Source: Armatimonadota bacterium (GTDB taxonomy: Bacteria > Armatimonadota > UBA5829 > JAUSEB01). From it: DNA of 64,000 nt. The DNA lies in the NCBI GenBank assembly GCA_030649165.1, contig JAUSGG010000056.1, positions 23,273 through 87,272 of the forward strand. Reading direction: 5' to 3'. Made by a program: the position numbers and the translations under genes. The notes under the pieces were generated by a model. The model did no database searches, was not told where the DNA came from, and worked only from the letters and a program-made list of their open reading frames with translations. Shown here one piece after another: positions 50,847 through 59,252 of the stretch (position 1 is its first letter; the number at the start of each line of letters is the position of its first letter).

Positions 50847-51794
50847 TTGGACAAACAAGAGAAAATCGAGATGTACCGGCAGATGGTCCTTATTCGCAAA
50901 TTCGAGGACAAGGCCGGGGAAATGTACATGCAAGGCAAGATCGGCGGTTTCCTGCACCTGTACATCGGCCAGGAGGCCGTCGCCGTGGGGTTCATCTCGG
51001 CCCTTCGCCCAGACGATTACGTCATAGGCGCTTACAGAGAGCACGGCCAGGCGCTGGCGAGGGGAGCGGACCCGAAGCGCGTGATGGCGGAGTTATTCGG
51101 CAGGTCCACGGGCTTGTCCCGAGGGAAGGGCGGCTCGATGCACATGTTCGACCTGGAGCACAATTTCCTTGGCGGGCATGGGATAGTCGGAGGTGGAATG
51201 CCGCTTGCCGCCGGAATGGGGCTGGCCGTCAACTATCGGGAGACGGACCAGGTAGTCACGTGCTTCTTCGGCGACGGCGCCGTAAACGAAGGCGCGTTTC
51301 ACGAGTCGCTCAACCTGGTCTCGCTCTGGAACCTTCCCGTCATATATGTCTGCGAGAACAACCAGTACGGCATGGGCACGGCGGTCGCGAGGGCGTCTTC
51401 GCTGCCGGAGATTTTTCGGCGCGCGCAGTGTTACGACCTGGACACCGAAAGCGTGGATGGGATGGACGTTCTGGCGTGCCGGGACGCTGCCGACAGGGCC
51501 ATACGCCGGGCGCGCAAAGAGAAGGCCCCGCGGTTTATCGAGGCTGTGACCTACAGGTACCGCGGCCATTCCATGGCCGACCCCGGAACGTATCGCACCA
51601 AGGAAGAGATCGAGGAGTGGCGCACGAAGGACCCAATCGAGCGGTTCAGGCAGTCGCTGGAAGGAACGTTGACGGCTGAAGACGCGCAGCGAATTGAGGA
51701 AGAGATGAACAGTGTGATCGCCGAGGCGGTGGAGTTCGCCGACAAGAGCGAAGAGTTGCCCGCCGAGGCGTTGTACGAGGACGTGTATGCGTAG
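50847..51794 (+). CDS. pdhA: Pyruvate dehydrogenase E1 component alpha subunit
   Basis: 315 residues from a TTG start (MDKQEKIEMYRQMVLIRKFEDKAGEMY). Thiamine diphosphate motif: CFFGDGAVNEGAFHESLNLVSLWNLPVIYVCENN split as GDG...NN. GHGIVGGGMPLAAG and the phosphorylation-loop-like TYRYRGHSMADPGTYR are typical of PdhA/AcoA. With PdhB it decarboxylates pyruvate (or a related 2-oxoacid/acetoin) and transfers the acyl group to E2. GAGGTGGGG precedes the start. First gene of pdhABC. Confidence 0.92.
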   Translation: MDKQEKIEMYRQMVLIRKFEDKAGEMYMQGKIGGFLHLYIGQEAVAVGFISALRPDDYVIGAYREHGQALARGADPKRVMAELFGRSTGLSRGKGGSMHMFDLEHNFLGGHGIVGGGMPLAAGMGLAVNYRETDQVVTCFFGDGAVNEGAFHESLNLVSLWNLPVIYVCENNQYGMGTAVARASSLPEIFRRAQCYDLDTESVDGMDVLACRDAADRAIRRARKEKAPRFIEAVTYRYRGHSMADPGTYRTKEEIEEWRTKDPIERFRQSLEGTLTAEDAQRIEEEMNSVIAEAVEFADKSEELPAEALYEDVYA

Positions 51795-51814
51795 AGTCGG
51801 AGGAGTCGCGGGGA

Positions 51815-51853
51815 TTCCCCCTCCTCTTAGGAGGGGGTTATAGGGGGAGGTCA
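51815..51853. repeat. G/C-run hairpin repeat (family A) between pdhA and pdhB
   Basis: TTCCCCCTCCT-CTT-AGGAGGGGG followed by TTATAGGGGGAGGTCA; the same core as 6794-6828. Confidence 0.8.
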
Positions 51854-51904
51854 TCTCATTCAACATTCAACTCTCAACATTCAACTCCTGGGCAGGAGAC
51901 GCAC

Positions 51905-52906
51905 ATGGCGCAAATGACGTACAGGCAGGCTTTGAACCAGGCGATGCGAGAGGAAATGCAGCGCGACCCGGACGTTTACCTCATCGGCGAAGATGTCGGC
52001 GAATATGAGGGGGCGTACAAGGTCAGCGAAGGTCTGCTGCAGGAGTTCGGGCCGAAGCGGGTCATCGACACGCCTATCTCGGAGGAGGCCATTGCGGGCG
52101 CCGGCATCGGCTCGGCAATGGTGGGACTCAGGCCGATAGTGGAGATGATGACGATCAACTTCGCCCTTCTTGCGATGGATCAGATAGTGAACCACGCCGC
52201 CAAGCTGAGGTATATGTCCGGCGGTCAGTTGAAGATTCCCTTGGTCCTGCGAGCTCCCCAGGGCGCCGGAATGCAGCTCGGAGCCCAGCATTCGCAGAAC
52301 CTCGAGTCATGGTTCCTCCACGTGCCCGGACTGAAAGTCGTGGCGCCGTCAACGCCGTACGACGCTAAAGGCCTCTTGAAAAGCTCGATCCGCGACGATA
52401 ACCCGGTGATCTTCTTCGAGCACGAGCTGCTGTACGGGGTAAAAGGCGAGGTTCCGGAGGAGGATTATTCGGTTCCGCTTGGTGTCGCCGAGGTCAGACG
52501 GGCCGGCTCCGACGTGACCATCGTATCGTATCTGCGCATGGTCAACATAGCGTTGGGTGCCGCTAAGGCGCTGGAGAGCCAGGGTGTCGAGGCGGAAGTC
52601 ATCGATCTGCGGACGCTCAAGCCGATGGATTTGGATACCCTCGTCGGGTCGCTCAAGAAAACGCACCGGCTGGTCGTCGTGGAGGAAGATTACAAGACCT
52701 GTGGAACCGGCTCTGAAATCGTCGCGTCTCTGCAGAAAGAAGCTTTTGACTATCTCGACGCGCCGATGGAGCGCGTCGCCACCGCGGAAGTCCCCATGCC
52801 CTACGCAAAGAACCTCGAACGCGCCGCTCTTCCAAGCGAGCAATCCGTTATCGACGCCGTATACCGCACATTGGCGCGAGAGACTTACCAGCTAACAAGG
52901 GTATAA
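51905..52906 (+). CDS. pdhB: Pyruvate dehydrogenase E1 component beta subunit
   Basis: 333 residues, normal length. MTYRQALNQAMREEMQRDPDVYLIGEDVG with the TPP-activating Glu, RVIDTPISEEAIAGAGIGSAM, and the C-terminal transketolase domain (VTIVSYLRMVNIALGAAKAL, VEAEVIDLRTLKPMD, LVVVEEDYKTCGTGSEI). GGCAGGAG lies 6 nt before the ATG. Separated from pdhA by 110 bp with a family A repeat. Confidence 0.95.
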   Translation: MAQMTYRQALNQAMREEMQRDPDVYLIGEDVGEYEGAYKVSEGLLQEFGPKRVIDTPISEEAIAGAGIGSAMVGLRPIVEMMTINFALLAMDQIVNHAAKLRYMSGGQLKIPLVLRAPQGAGMQLGAQHSQNLESWFLHVPGLKVVAPSTPYDAKGLLKSSIRDDNPVIFFEHELLYGVKGEVPEEDYSVPLGVAEVRRAGSDVTIVSYLRMVNIALGAAKALESQGVEAEVIDLRTLKPMDLDTLVGSLKKTHRLVVVEEDYKTCGTGSEIVASLQKEAFDYLDAPMERVATAEVPMPYAKNLERAALPSEQSVIDAVYRTLARETYQLTRV

Positions 52907-52920
52907 CAAGCGAGTGACCG

Positions 52921-52970
52921 GTGAACAGTGATCAGTCCGGACTGTTCACCGTTCACTGATCACTGTTCAC
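52921..52970. repeat. 16-bp perfect inverted repeat made of heptamer units, between pdhB and pdhC
   Basis: GTGAACAGTGATCAGT (52921-52936) and ACTGATCACTGTTCAC (52955-52970) with an 18-nt loop; an alternative inner fold pairs GGTGAACAGT with ACTGTTCACC. Built from the GTGAACA unit seen near gpsA and nuoB. It ends 18 nt before the pdhC start and could modulate E2 translation relative to E1. Confidence 0.85.
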
Positions 52971-52988
52971 TGATACGGGAGGCTGGCG

Positions 52989-54293
52989 ATGGCCGAGATA
53001 ACTATGCCCAAAATGAGCGACGCTATGGAGGAAGGGACTCTTCTCAAATGGCTGAAGCACGAAGGCGATTCTGTTGAGAAGGGCGAGCCGATAGCGGAAA
53101 TCGAGACCGACAAGGCAACGATGCAGATCGAGTCGTTCGAGTCCGGCGTCGTGAAAGAATTGAAGACGAAGGAAGGAGAGACCGTGCCGGTCGGTTCGCC
53201 GATTGCGGTCGTCGAGGCCGACGGAAGAGGCGCGGTCGCGGCTCCGCCGGCCGAAGCCCAGGCGCCGGCTGCCGCGGCGGTTCCCGCCGAGGCGCCGGAA
53301 GAGGAAGCGCGCGTCGAGGAGAAACCTCCGGCTCCTCCTGAGCCTCCGCCGGCCGTCCCAACTCCTCCTCCGCCCGCGCCGCCAAAGGTCGAAGAGGAGG
53401 AGAGGATCAAGGCTTCGCCTCTCGCCCAGAAGATGGCGCGGGAGGAGGGACTGGATTTGCGCGAGATAAGGGGAACCGGACCTGGCGGACGCGTAGTCGA
53501 AGCCGACGTTCGGGAGTATACACAGAAGAAAGCCGCCGCGCTTCCCGTCGAAGAACGTCCCGCCAAACTCGCGGCCCCGCTGCCTGCTCCTGCCGCTCCC
53601 GTGGCGCCGGCTGCCGGCGAAGTCGAACTCGGGCGGATCAGAAAAGCCGTGGCCAAACGTATGGTCCAGAGCAAACAGACGGCGCCGCACTTCTACGTGA
53701 CCTCCGAAGTTATCATGGACCGGGCGCTCGAACTGCGCGAGTCGCTGAACGGCGCGCGCGCTGAAGGGGAGAAGATCGGCGCCACCGATATGATCGTGAA
53801 GGCGTGCGCGACGGCGCTGAAGCGCGTCCCGGAAATAAACGCGTCGTGGAGTGAGGACAAAGTCCTGTATCACGAACACGCGAACGTGGCGATAGCCGTG
53901 GCCCTCGACGAAGGCTTGGTCGCTCCCGTCGTGCCTGAGTGCGATATGAAATCGCTGTCGGAGATCGCGGCGGTGTCGAAAGAGCTGATCGGGCGAGCGC
54001 GGAGCGGCGCCCTCAAGCAGGAAGACTTGGCCGGCGCAACTTTCACCGTCAGCAATCTCGGCATGTTCGATGTGGAGAGCTTCACGGCCATAATCGTCCC
54101 GCCGGAGTGCGCGATTCTCGCGGTCGCCAGCATCGCCCCGAGACCGGTTGTCGTAGAGGATGCCGTTCGGGTGGCGCGCACGATGAAAATCACGCTGTCG
54201 GCGGACCACCGGATCACCGACGGCGTCGGCGCGGCGAGGTTTCTGAAGGAGGTCAAACAGCTCCTGGAATCACCGTTCAACCTTGTGGAATGA
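52989..54293 (+). CDS. pdhC: Dihydrolipoamide acyltransferase (E2) of pyruvate dehydrogenase complex
   Basis: 434 residues. Residues 1-78 form one lipoyl domain with the lipoylated Lys42 in EIETDKATMQIES. A Pro/Ala/Glu-rich linker (about 80-135) leads to the E3/E1-binding domain (ASPLAQKMAREEGLDLREIRG then GTGPGGRVVEADV). The C-terminal catalytic domain has the DHRITDG motif (His and Asp catalytic) and SNLGMFDVESFTAII. GGGAGG precedes the ATG. It forms the core to which pdhA-pdhB E1 attaches; no E3 (lpd) gene is in the window. A terminator follows. Confidence 0.95.
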   Translation: MAEITMPKMSDAMEEGTLLKWLKHEGDSVEKGEPIAEIETDKATMQIESFESGVVKELKTKEGETVPVGSPIAVVEADGRGAVAAPPAEAQAPAAAAVPAEAPEEEARVEEKPPAPPEPPPAVPTPPPPAPPKVEEEERIKASPLAQKMAREEGLDLREIRGTGPGGRVVEADVREYTQKKAAALPVEERPAKLAAPLPAPAAPVAPAAGEVELGRIRKAVAKRMVQSKQTAPHFYVTSEVIMDRALELRESLNGARAEGEKIGATDMIVKACATALKRVPEINASWSEDKVLYHEHANVAIAVALDEGLVAPVVPECDMKSLSEIAAVSKELIGRARSGALKQEDLAGATFTVSNLGMFDVESFTAIIVPPECAILAVASIAPRPVVVEDAVRVARTMKITLSADHRITDGVGAARFLKEVKQLLESPFNLVE

Positions 54294-54401
54294 AGAGGAT
54301 TACGGAAAACGACAAGTGTTTGGAACCTTTTTACTGGGTATCCCGTAGTAAAAGTGTAAAAGAGAAAACATCCTTTTTCTCCTTTCACCTCCTTTCCTCT
54401 G

Positions 54402-54443
54402 GCTCCGGTTCGGCGACTGCGACGCGGACCGGGGCTTCTTTTT
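54402..54443 (+). terminator. Intrinsic terminator of the pdhABC operon
   Basis: GCTCCGGTTCG and CGGACCGGGGC form an 11-bp stem (two G-U pairs) with a 13-nt loop, followed at once by TTCTTTTT. It lies 108 bp after the pdhC stop. Confidence 0.85.
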
Positions 54444-54449
54444 GTACAA

Positions 54450-54503
54450 GGGTTATAGGGTTATAGGGTTATAGGGTTATGAGGGTTATGAGGGTTATGA
54501 GGG
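54450..54503. repeat. Telomere-like GGGTTAT(A/G) tandem array
   Basis: Four GGTTATAG units followed by three GGGTTATGA units, period 8-9 bp. A single related stretch, GAGGGTTATGAG, is near 23350. It lies between the pdh terminator and panD. Confidence 0.85.
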
Positions 54504-54643
54504 GCCGAGAGTGCCGACTTGTGCCTTCGGCAGCGCCGCTGCCGCTCTGCTACCGAAGGATCGGTATGCCCCAGACTCCTATCATCTTAGCGCTCTCAAA
54601 ACCCTTAGAACCTTTAGGACCCTGGAACCCTATAACCCTTCTG

Positions 54644-54652
54644 TGCTATACT
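54644..54652 (+). promoter_or_regulatory. Extended -10 promoter of panD
   Basis: TGCTATACT: TG-N followed by TATACT. No clear -35. Transcription would begin near 54659, leaving a leader of about 14 nt that just contains the GGAGAG ribosome-binding site of panD. Confidence 0.55.
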
Positions 54653-54672
54653 TGGTGGCGGAGAGACGAATT

Positions 54673-55020
54673 TTGCGGCTTCTGACTATCTGCAAAAGCA
54701 AGATCCATAGAGCCTCCATAACTCAGACAGACGTTGACTACGTGGGCAGCATAACCATCGACTCCGAGCTGATGGACCGGGCCGGCATCATCGACGGTGA
54801 AATGGTCCAGGTATGGGACGTGGACAACGGCGAACGCTTCTCGACTTATGCCATACCGGGTGAACACGGCTCCGGCGATATCTGCGTCAACGGCGCCGCG
54901 GCGCACAAGGTAGGTCTGGGACACAAGATAATCATCGCCGCGTTTTGCCTCACGGACGAGCCGGTGACGCGCACGGTTGTCCTGGTGGATGACAATAATC
55001 ACTTCGTCCGGAACCTGTAG
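54673..55020 (+). CDS. panD: Aspartate 1-decarboxylase
   Basis: 115 residues from TTG 54673, with GGAGAG 7 nt upstream; this gives the normal N-terminus [19 protein letters not shown]. Self-processing site Gly25-Ser26 in [12 protein letters not shown], which yields the pyruvoyl cofactor; the catalytic Tyr is in [23 protein letters not shown]. It makes beta-alanine for pantothenate and CoA synthesis, thematically close to the acetyl-CoA-producing pdh operon upstream. A longer frame from 54511 is only repeat translation. Confidence 0.94.
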   Translation: MRLLTICKSKIHRASITQTDVDYVGSITIDSELMDRAGIIDGEMVQVWDVDNGERFSTYAIPGEHGSGDICVNGAAAHKVGLGHKIIIAAFCLTDEPVTRTVVLVDDNNHFVRNL

Positions 55021-55039
55021 CTCCTATCGCCCCGGCATT

Positions 55040-55185
55040 CAGGAGCATCGTTTGTACAAGGCATAACCCGTCTGAACCCCACCTCACCCCTCCCCTGAAG
55101 TGAGAGGGGGCAAGTTCCCCCTCCCTGTGGGAGGGGGTTATAGGGGGAGGTCCATCTCTGCTAATAAGTACAAACGACGGTCCTG
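55040..55185. mobile_element. Second copy of the MITE-like element
   Basis: Left end CAGGAGCATCGTTTGTAC (55040-55057), right end GTACAAACGACGGTCCTG (55168-55185): inverted repeats with 16 of 18 matches. The interior is the reverse of the 29142 copy, with the G/C-run hairpins and GCATAACCCGTCTGAACCCC. Flanks share only CCCGGC, so any target duplication has decayed. Older than the 29142 copy. Confidence 0.8.
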
Positions 55186-55282
55186 CCCGGCGCTATTACC
55201 AGTTGTCAAACGAGCGTGGATACGTTAACCTGGTAATCAGATGCACATCCCGTCCCTCCGCATCCTGACGTACGAGGTAGTA

Positions 55283-58200
55283 ATGCGTATCCGTGCCGGT
55301 CTCGCCCCTCGCATCCGAACCACTCTCCCGGCGCTCGCGGTTGCGCTCCTGTTGGCCTGCGGCGTCGCAAAGGCGTCTCCGCCGAGCAACTCCTATTTCA
55401 CGGAGGATTTCGACTACACCCTCGGGACGAATCTGGTGGGCAAGGTCAATCCCAACGGGACGTGGCAGGGCTCAGCCGGCAATCAGATAATGATCGACAC
55501 CGCCGGGCCTCAAGTCAAGATGACCGGCGGCCTGACTTCATACGATGCGTATCAGAACGTCAACTACTCCGGCCTGAACGGCGTGATATGGGCGCATTTC
55601 AAGGTCTATCGCGGGGCCGGCGGCGGAGCAACGATGTGGACTCTCCGGCTCGACGACACGGCGGGCAACAATCTTGCCCGCTACTATGGAGCCTCCGACA
55701 CATGCCGCGGCAGGATCGGCGATGGACCAGACGTCACGGGTCAGTATAACCTGACTCAAAGCGTGTGGAATGACCTCGACATCAAGATCAACACCACGGC
55801 GAACACTTCCGAGTTCTTCTTAAACGGCGCGTCCATTGGTGTGCTCAACCACACAACGACTCCCAATAACACGCTCGGAAAGATCAGATTCGAGCGTCTC
55901 AGCTACGATCCGGCCACGGGCCACACGATATTCTTCGATGAGTTGCGCGTCGGCGAGCCGCCGAGCAATCCGACCGCTCCTCCGGCGGCCCCAACGGTGA
56001 CTTCTCCCGCAAGCGGCGCGGTAACCAACACCGATTCACCTCAGATACAGTGGACCGGCGACTCACACGACAAATACGAGGTCCACGTCAATACGACAGA
56101 TGTCGCGACGGACGCCGACGGATGGGATTCCGGCCAGGTGGCCGGCTCGGCCAACTCCTGTACTACTGGGAATCTCGTGGACAACACTCGGTACTATGTC
56201 TACGCGCGGCTTCATAATGCCCTGGGGTGGGGGGCATGGAGTTCGACTGGGTATTACATCGACGTCCTCGTTGTACCTATGATCATTCCTCTGCCACAAA
56301 GCCTAAGCTGGAAGATGGGGACCGGTTTTCAGGTGAATTCCGCCACCCGGATCGTGATGAACACGAACCCGGACGCCAAGGAAACGAACACCGCCAATCA
56401 GCTTCAGCGGAAGGTATGGGATATGACGGGCCAACTGCCGGCCATCGTCCAGGGGGGTGTCGGCGCGCCAACCAGCAACGTTATCGCAATCGGCGACCCT
56501 GCAAGGAACATCGCCGTGTCTTCCATCATCGCGGCCTGGCCCGAGGCGTCCGGAAAGGCGTTCAAGAGCGAAGGCTACATGCTTGGTATTTCGGACAACT
56601 CAATAGTGATCCGGGGTTTCGACAACCCGGGCACGTTCTACGGATGCCAGACCCTCATCCAGCTTTTGGAGAATTACAGGACGGGAAGAATACCCGGCCT
56701 CTTCTGCTATGACTATCCGGACCTGCCGTGGAGAGGCACATACTTCAGGATCAAGTGGACGCACGACTGGGCGTTCAGCAAGGAACTGATGTCGGAGATG
56801 CTCGCCAGGTTCAAGATGAACCGAATCTTCCCGGATGTCTATATGCCGTATAACAGTCATCCTGAGTGTCCGCCCCCTCCCGACGCGGTGACGCAGGCGG
56901 ACTACGCCGACTTCATCGACTTCTGCAAGCTCCACTACATAACAGACATCGAAGGCCCGGACGTGTCCGTTTTTGGGACGGACGGCAGCGTGCACAGCGA
57001 CTGGCGCGAGAACCAGTCACTGGCGATCGGGCAGCCAAACGACCTGTGCTTCCGAAACCCGAACGCTCGCGTCTTCCTGAACGATGTTCGTAACGAGTTG
57101 ATAAATTTGACCGGCACGCAGTACATTCAGACCGGCATGAGCGAGTTCAGGCAGCTTGGCTGGGATAGCTGCCCGCACTGCGGGCCTTACAGCAATGCCT
57201 GGCTGTACAGCGATTTCCTCACCAAGGACCGAAATGAGTTATACAACGGCCGTGGCGTAACTCCGATCATCTGGGGCGACATGCTCAACCCAAATCAGAA
57301 CGGGAGCCCGAGCCTCTGGAACACGGCGAGCGCGGTCGATACCATGCCCAACGAGACCATCATCTTCGACTGGTTGTATGGCACGCCAGGGAACGTCCCG
57401 ACGGATTATCCGAGCCTCGATATCTGGATCGCTCACGGCAAGAAAGCATGCGGGAGCCCTTACGGCTTCGGCAACCATCCTGAGTACAGCCAGTTTTACG
57501 GCGACAAGGAGAATATCTACTATTGGGCTAACGCGGTGTACAGCAGAAGGGCGTCCTACCCGAACCTCATGCTTGGGATAATGGCCTTCAACAAGTACAC
57601 CTGCAACGGCAAAAGGGCCATTCTGGACAGCCCGCTTTCGATGGACTTCCTGCAGCCGTTCCCGTTCTACGGGGAGTGGGGCTGGAACCCGGACGGGCGA
57701 TATTGGAATCCCTATCCGTTCGACGGCAAGGCCGTAATCCGAGCAGAGATCTCTCCGGACAGAGTGAGCAACCTCGCTGCGAGCCTGAACGGTGGCAATG
57801 TGATGCTCTCCTGGACCAACCCGCCGGATGCGGCCTGCAACGGAGCCTATATCGTGTACAGAACTGACAGGGCTCCAACCAGCCCCATAGACGGGATTTT
57901 GGTCGGCGATCAGGCAGGAAGCCCGAATGGATACTCGAGCTTCATCCACACCGCGGCCCCGCTCGGCGCGACGATTTACTACGCGGCTTTCTCCCACGAC
58001 GGAGTCAGGCATTTCTCGCCGCCGGTGACGGCTTCAGTCGCAAACGGCTCTCCTCTTTCTCTGTCCGACCTCAGCGCGCTGCTTGACGGAAGGACCGTCA
58101 ACGTGGCCGGAGGCGTCGTCACGTCGATCTACCAGGAGTGCTTCTACGTGCAGACCGAGGGGCGGATAAACGGATTGAGGGTGGAGTCGACGGAGCCGGT

Positions 58201-58642
58201 GACCGTGGGGCAGATCGTGACGATCAACGGTATTCTGGGCAAGACGGGGCATGAGCGGTCGATAGCCGCGCTTTCGGTCACGGGCACGGGCCAGAAGCTG
58301 CTCACGGACCCGTGTCTGAAGCCATTTACGCTCAACAACATGTCCATCGGCGGGGCCGACAACGGGACTATTCCGGGTTCGGGCGGAGTCGGAGCGAACA
58401 ACGTGGGAAGCCTGGTGATGACCGTCGGCAAGGTGGAGAATCCCGATCCCGGCGGCGCTTTCTTCTACCTCAACGATGGCTCGATACCCGAAGGAATCAA
58501 GGTTAAGCTGACGGGGACAAAGACGGCGATATCGATTCCGAGCCAGGGCTACGTTTCGGTTGCAGGCGTGTCCTCTCTCGATACGGACGGCAAGGCCGTG
58601 ATTTGGCCAAGGTCGCAGACAGACATAACCCCGCTGCAGTAA
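55283..58642 (+). CDS. Large secreted GH20-like protein with altered catalytic residues, fibronectin-type and OB-fold modules
   Basis: 1119 residues from ATG 55283 (ACGAGGTAG upstream); a signal peptide ends near ACGVAKA. Order: a concanavalin-like jellyroll (about 35-225), an Fn3-like module (235-330), the GH20 N-terminal domain (IPLPQSLSWKMGTGFQVN), the barrel (DYPDLPWRGTYFRIKWTHDW ...), a second Fn3-like module (RVSNLAASLNGGNVMLSWTNPP) and two OB-fold-like C-terminal repeats. At the catalytic place it reads Q616-T-G-M-S620-E621 instead of H-x-G-x-D-E, although the following CPHC motif is kept. So the oxazoline-stabilising Asp and the His are lost; it may be a carbohydrate-binding pseudoenzyme or use another mechanism. 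Confidence 0.82.
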   Translation: MRIRAGLAPRIRTTLPALAVALLLACGVAKASPPSNSYFTEDFDYTLGTNLVGKVNPNGTWQGSAGNQIMIDTAGPQVKMTGGLTSYDAYQNVNYSGLNGVIWAHFKVYRGAGGGATMWTLRLDDTAGNNLARYYGASDTCRGRIGDGPDVTGQYNLTQSVWNDLDIKINTTANTSEFFLNGASIGVLNHTTTPNNTLGKIRFERLSYDPATGHTIFFDELRVGEPPSNPTAPPAAPTVTSPASGAVTNTDSPQIQWTGDSHDKYEVHVNTTDVATDADGWDSGQVAGSANSCTTGNLVDNTRYYVYARLHNALGWGAWSSTGYYIDVLVVPMIIPLPQSLSWKMGTGFQVNSATRIVMNTNPDAKETNTANQLQRKVWDMTGQLPAIVQGGVGAPTSNVIAIGDPARNIAVSSIIAAWPEASGKAFKSEGYMLGISDNSIVIRGFDNPGTFYGCQTLIQLLENYRTGRIPGLFCYDYPDLPWRGTYFRIKWTHDWAFSKELMSEMLARFKMNRIFPDVYMPYNSHPECPPPPDAVTQADYADFIDFCKLHYITDIEGPDVSVFGTDGSVHSDWRENQSLAIGQPNDLCFRNPNARVFLNDVRNELINLTGTQYIQTGMSEFRQLGWDSCPHCGPYSNAWLYSDFLTKDRNELYNGRGVTPIIWGDMLNPNQNGSPSLWNTASAVDTMPNETIIFDWLYGTPGNVPTDYPSLDIWIAHGKKACGSPYGFGNHPEYSQFYGDKENIYYWANAVYSRRASYPNLMLGIMAFNKYTCNGKRAILDSPLSMDFLQPFPFYGEWGWNPDGRYWNPYPFDGKAVIRAEISPDRVSNLAASLNGGNVMLSWTNPPDAACNGAYIVYRTDRAPTSPIDGILVGDQAGSPNGYSSFIHTAAPLGATIYYAAFSHDGVRHFSPPVTASVANGSPLSLSDLSALLDGRTVNVAGGVVTSIYQECFYVQTEGRINGLRVESTEPVTVGQIVTINGILGKTGHERSIAALSVTGTGQKLLTDPCLKPFTLNNMSIGGADNGTIPGSGGVGANNVGSLVMTVGKVENPDPGGAFFYLNDGSIPEGIKVKLTGTKTAISIPSQGYVSVAGVSSLDTDGKAVIWPRSQTDITPLQ

Positions 58643-58648
58643 CCACGG

Positions 58649-58921
58649 TCACCGACGCGAAAGCATCCGGTAGATCTCATCATCGTTGCGCTTGCCTACA
58701 AGAAGGACTTCCAAGATGTCGCCGGCAACTCGATATATGATCCGATACTCACCGATGTCGGCGCGGCGGTAGCCTTCATCGGCGCCTTCCACCTTTCGCG
58801 AGTCGGGCGGATTTGGGTCCCCGCGGAGGTCGAGGATTTTGAGCAACACCTGCTTCGCGTGCTTGTGCTGCATCTTCTCGATGAACTCACGGGCCTTACG
58901 AGACAGACTCGGTGTCGGCAT
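58649..58921 (-). CDS. RelE/ParE-family toxin
   Basis: 90 residues. SLSRKAREFIEKMQHKHAKQVLLKI, LRGDPNPPDSRKVEG and YRRADIGEYRIIYRVAGDILEVLLVGKRNDDEIY are typical of RelE/StbE toxins, which cut mRNA in the ribosomal A site; the Arg of GEYRIIYRV and the terminal Tyr/Arg are active-site candidates. It overlaps the antitoxin gene by 26 bp, so its translation depends on the antitoxin message. Confidence 0.9.
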   Translation of the reverse strand: MPTPSLSRKAREFIEKMQHKHAKQVLLKILDLRGDPNPPDSRKVEGADEGYRRADIGEYRIIYRVAGDILEVLLVGKRNDDEIYRMLSRR

Positions 58922-59162
58922 TCAACATGCTCCTGATGAAGCTCATACTCTCCTCCGGACTTAGGAACCCGCTCTCCGCGGCGTGCCGCGCTCGCGCCGC
59001 CCACAGCGCGTCTTCCAGCGCCTCGAGCTCTTTGTAACGCTCGTTTGAGAGCACGACCGCCACGGGCCGCCCCCGCCGGTTGATCGTGACGGGTTCGCGC
59101 TGCGCCGTGTCTATCAGCTCGCCGAAGTGGTTCTGAGCTTCCTTTGATGTTACGTTTGTCAT
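58896..59162 (-). CDS. Phd/YefM-family antitoxin
   Basis: 88 residues from ATG 59162 (MTNVTSKEAQNHFGELIDTAQREPVTI), the usual Phd/YefM start. The N-terminal part (RRGRPVAVVLSNERYKELEAL) is the DNA-binding dimer domain, and the C-terminal helices (SPEESMSFIRSMLNADTESV) neutralise the toxin. Antitoxin-toxin pairs of this kind repress their own promoter, which fits the AT-rich region at 59223-59252. Confidence 0.9.
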   Translation of the reverse strand: MTNVTSKEAQNHFGELIDTAQREPVTINRRGRPVAVVLSNERYKELEALEDALWAARARHAAESGFLSPEESMSFIRSMLNADTESVS

Positions 59163-59222
59163 ACCGACACTCTCTGCCTGCTGGCGATTCGACGCTCTTC
59201 CAGGCAAGTGGCTAATTGCTAT

Positions 59223-59252
59223 ATTATAGCTATTATCTATATTCCCTGTCAA
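59223..59252 (-). promoter_or_regulatory. Toxin-antitoxin promoter with perfect sigma-70 boxes
   Basis: On the minus strand TTGACA (59252-59247), an 18-nt spacer, TATAAT (59228-59223). The spacer and -10 are very AT-rich with nested ATAGCTAT and GCTATA-T-TATAGC palindromes, suitable operators for autoregulation. The -35 box lies within the last codons of the mpg gene. Confidence 0.85.

Larger units (their letters stand above)
54294..54672. other. Intergenic region: pdh terminator, telomere-like repeat, panD promoter
   Basis: 379 bp without a gene: the intrinsic terminator at 54402-54443, the GGGTTAT arrays at 54450-54503, the degenerate inverse units (CCTTTAGGACCCTGGAACCCTATAACCC in parts, 54610-54639) and an extended -10 at 54644-54652. 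Confidence 0.75.

Noticed and set aside
17325..54503. Possible CRISPR arrays suggested by the many short repeats
   Set aside because: The units are 7-9 bp without unique spacers of constant length; no cas genes are present.
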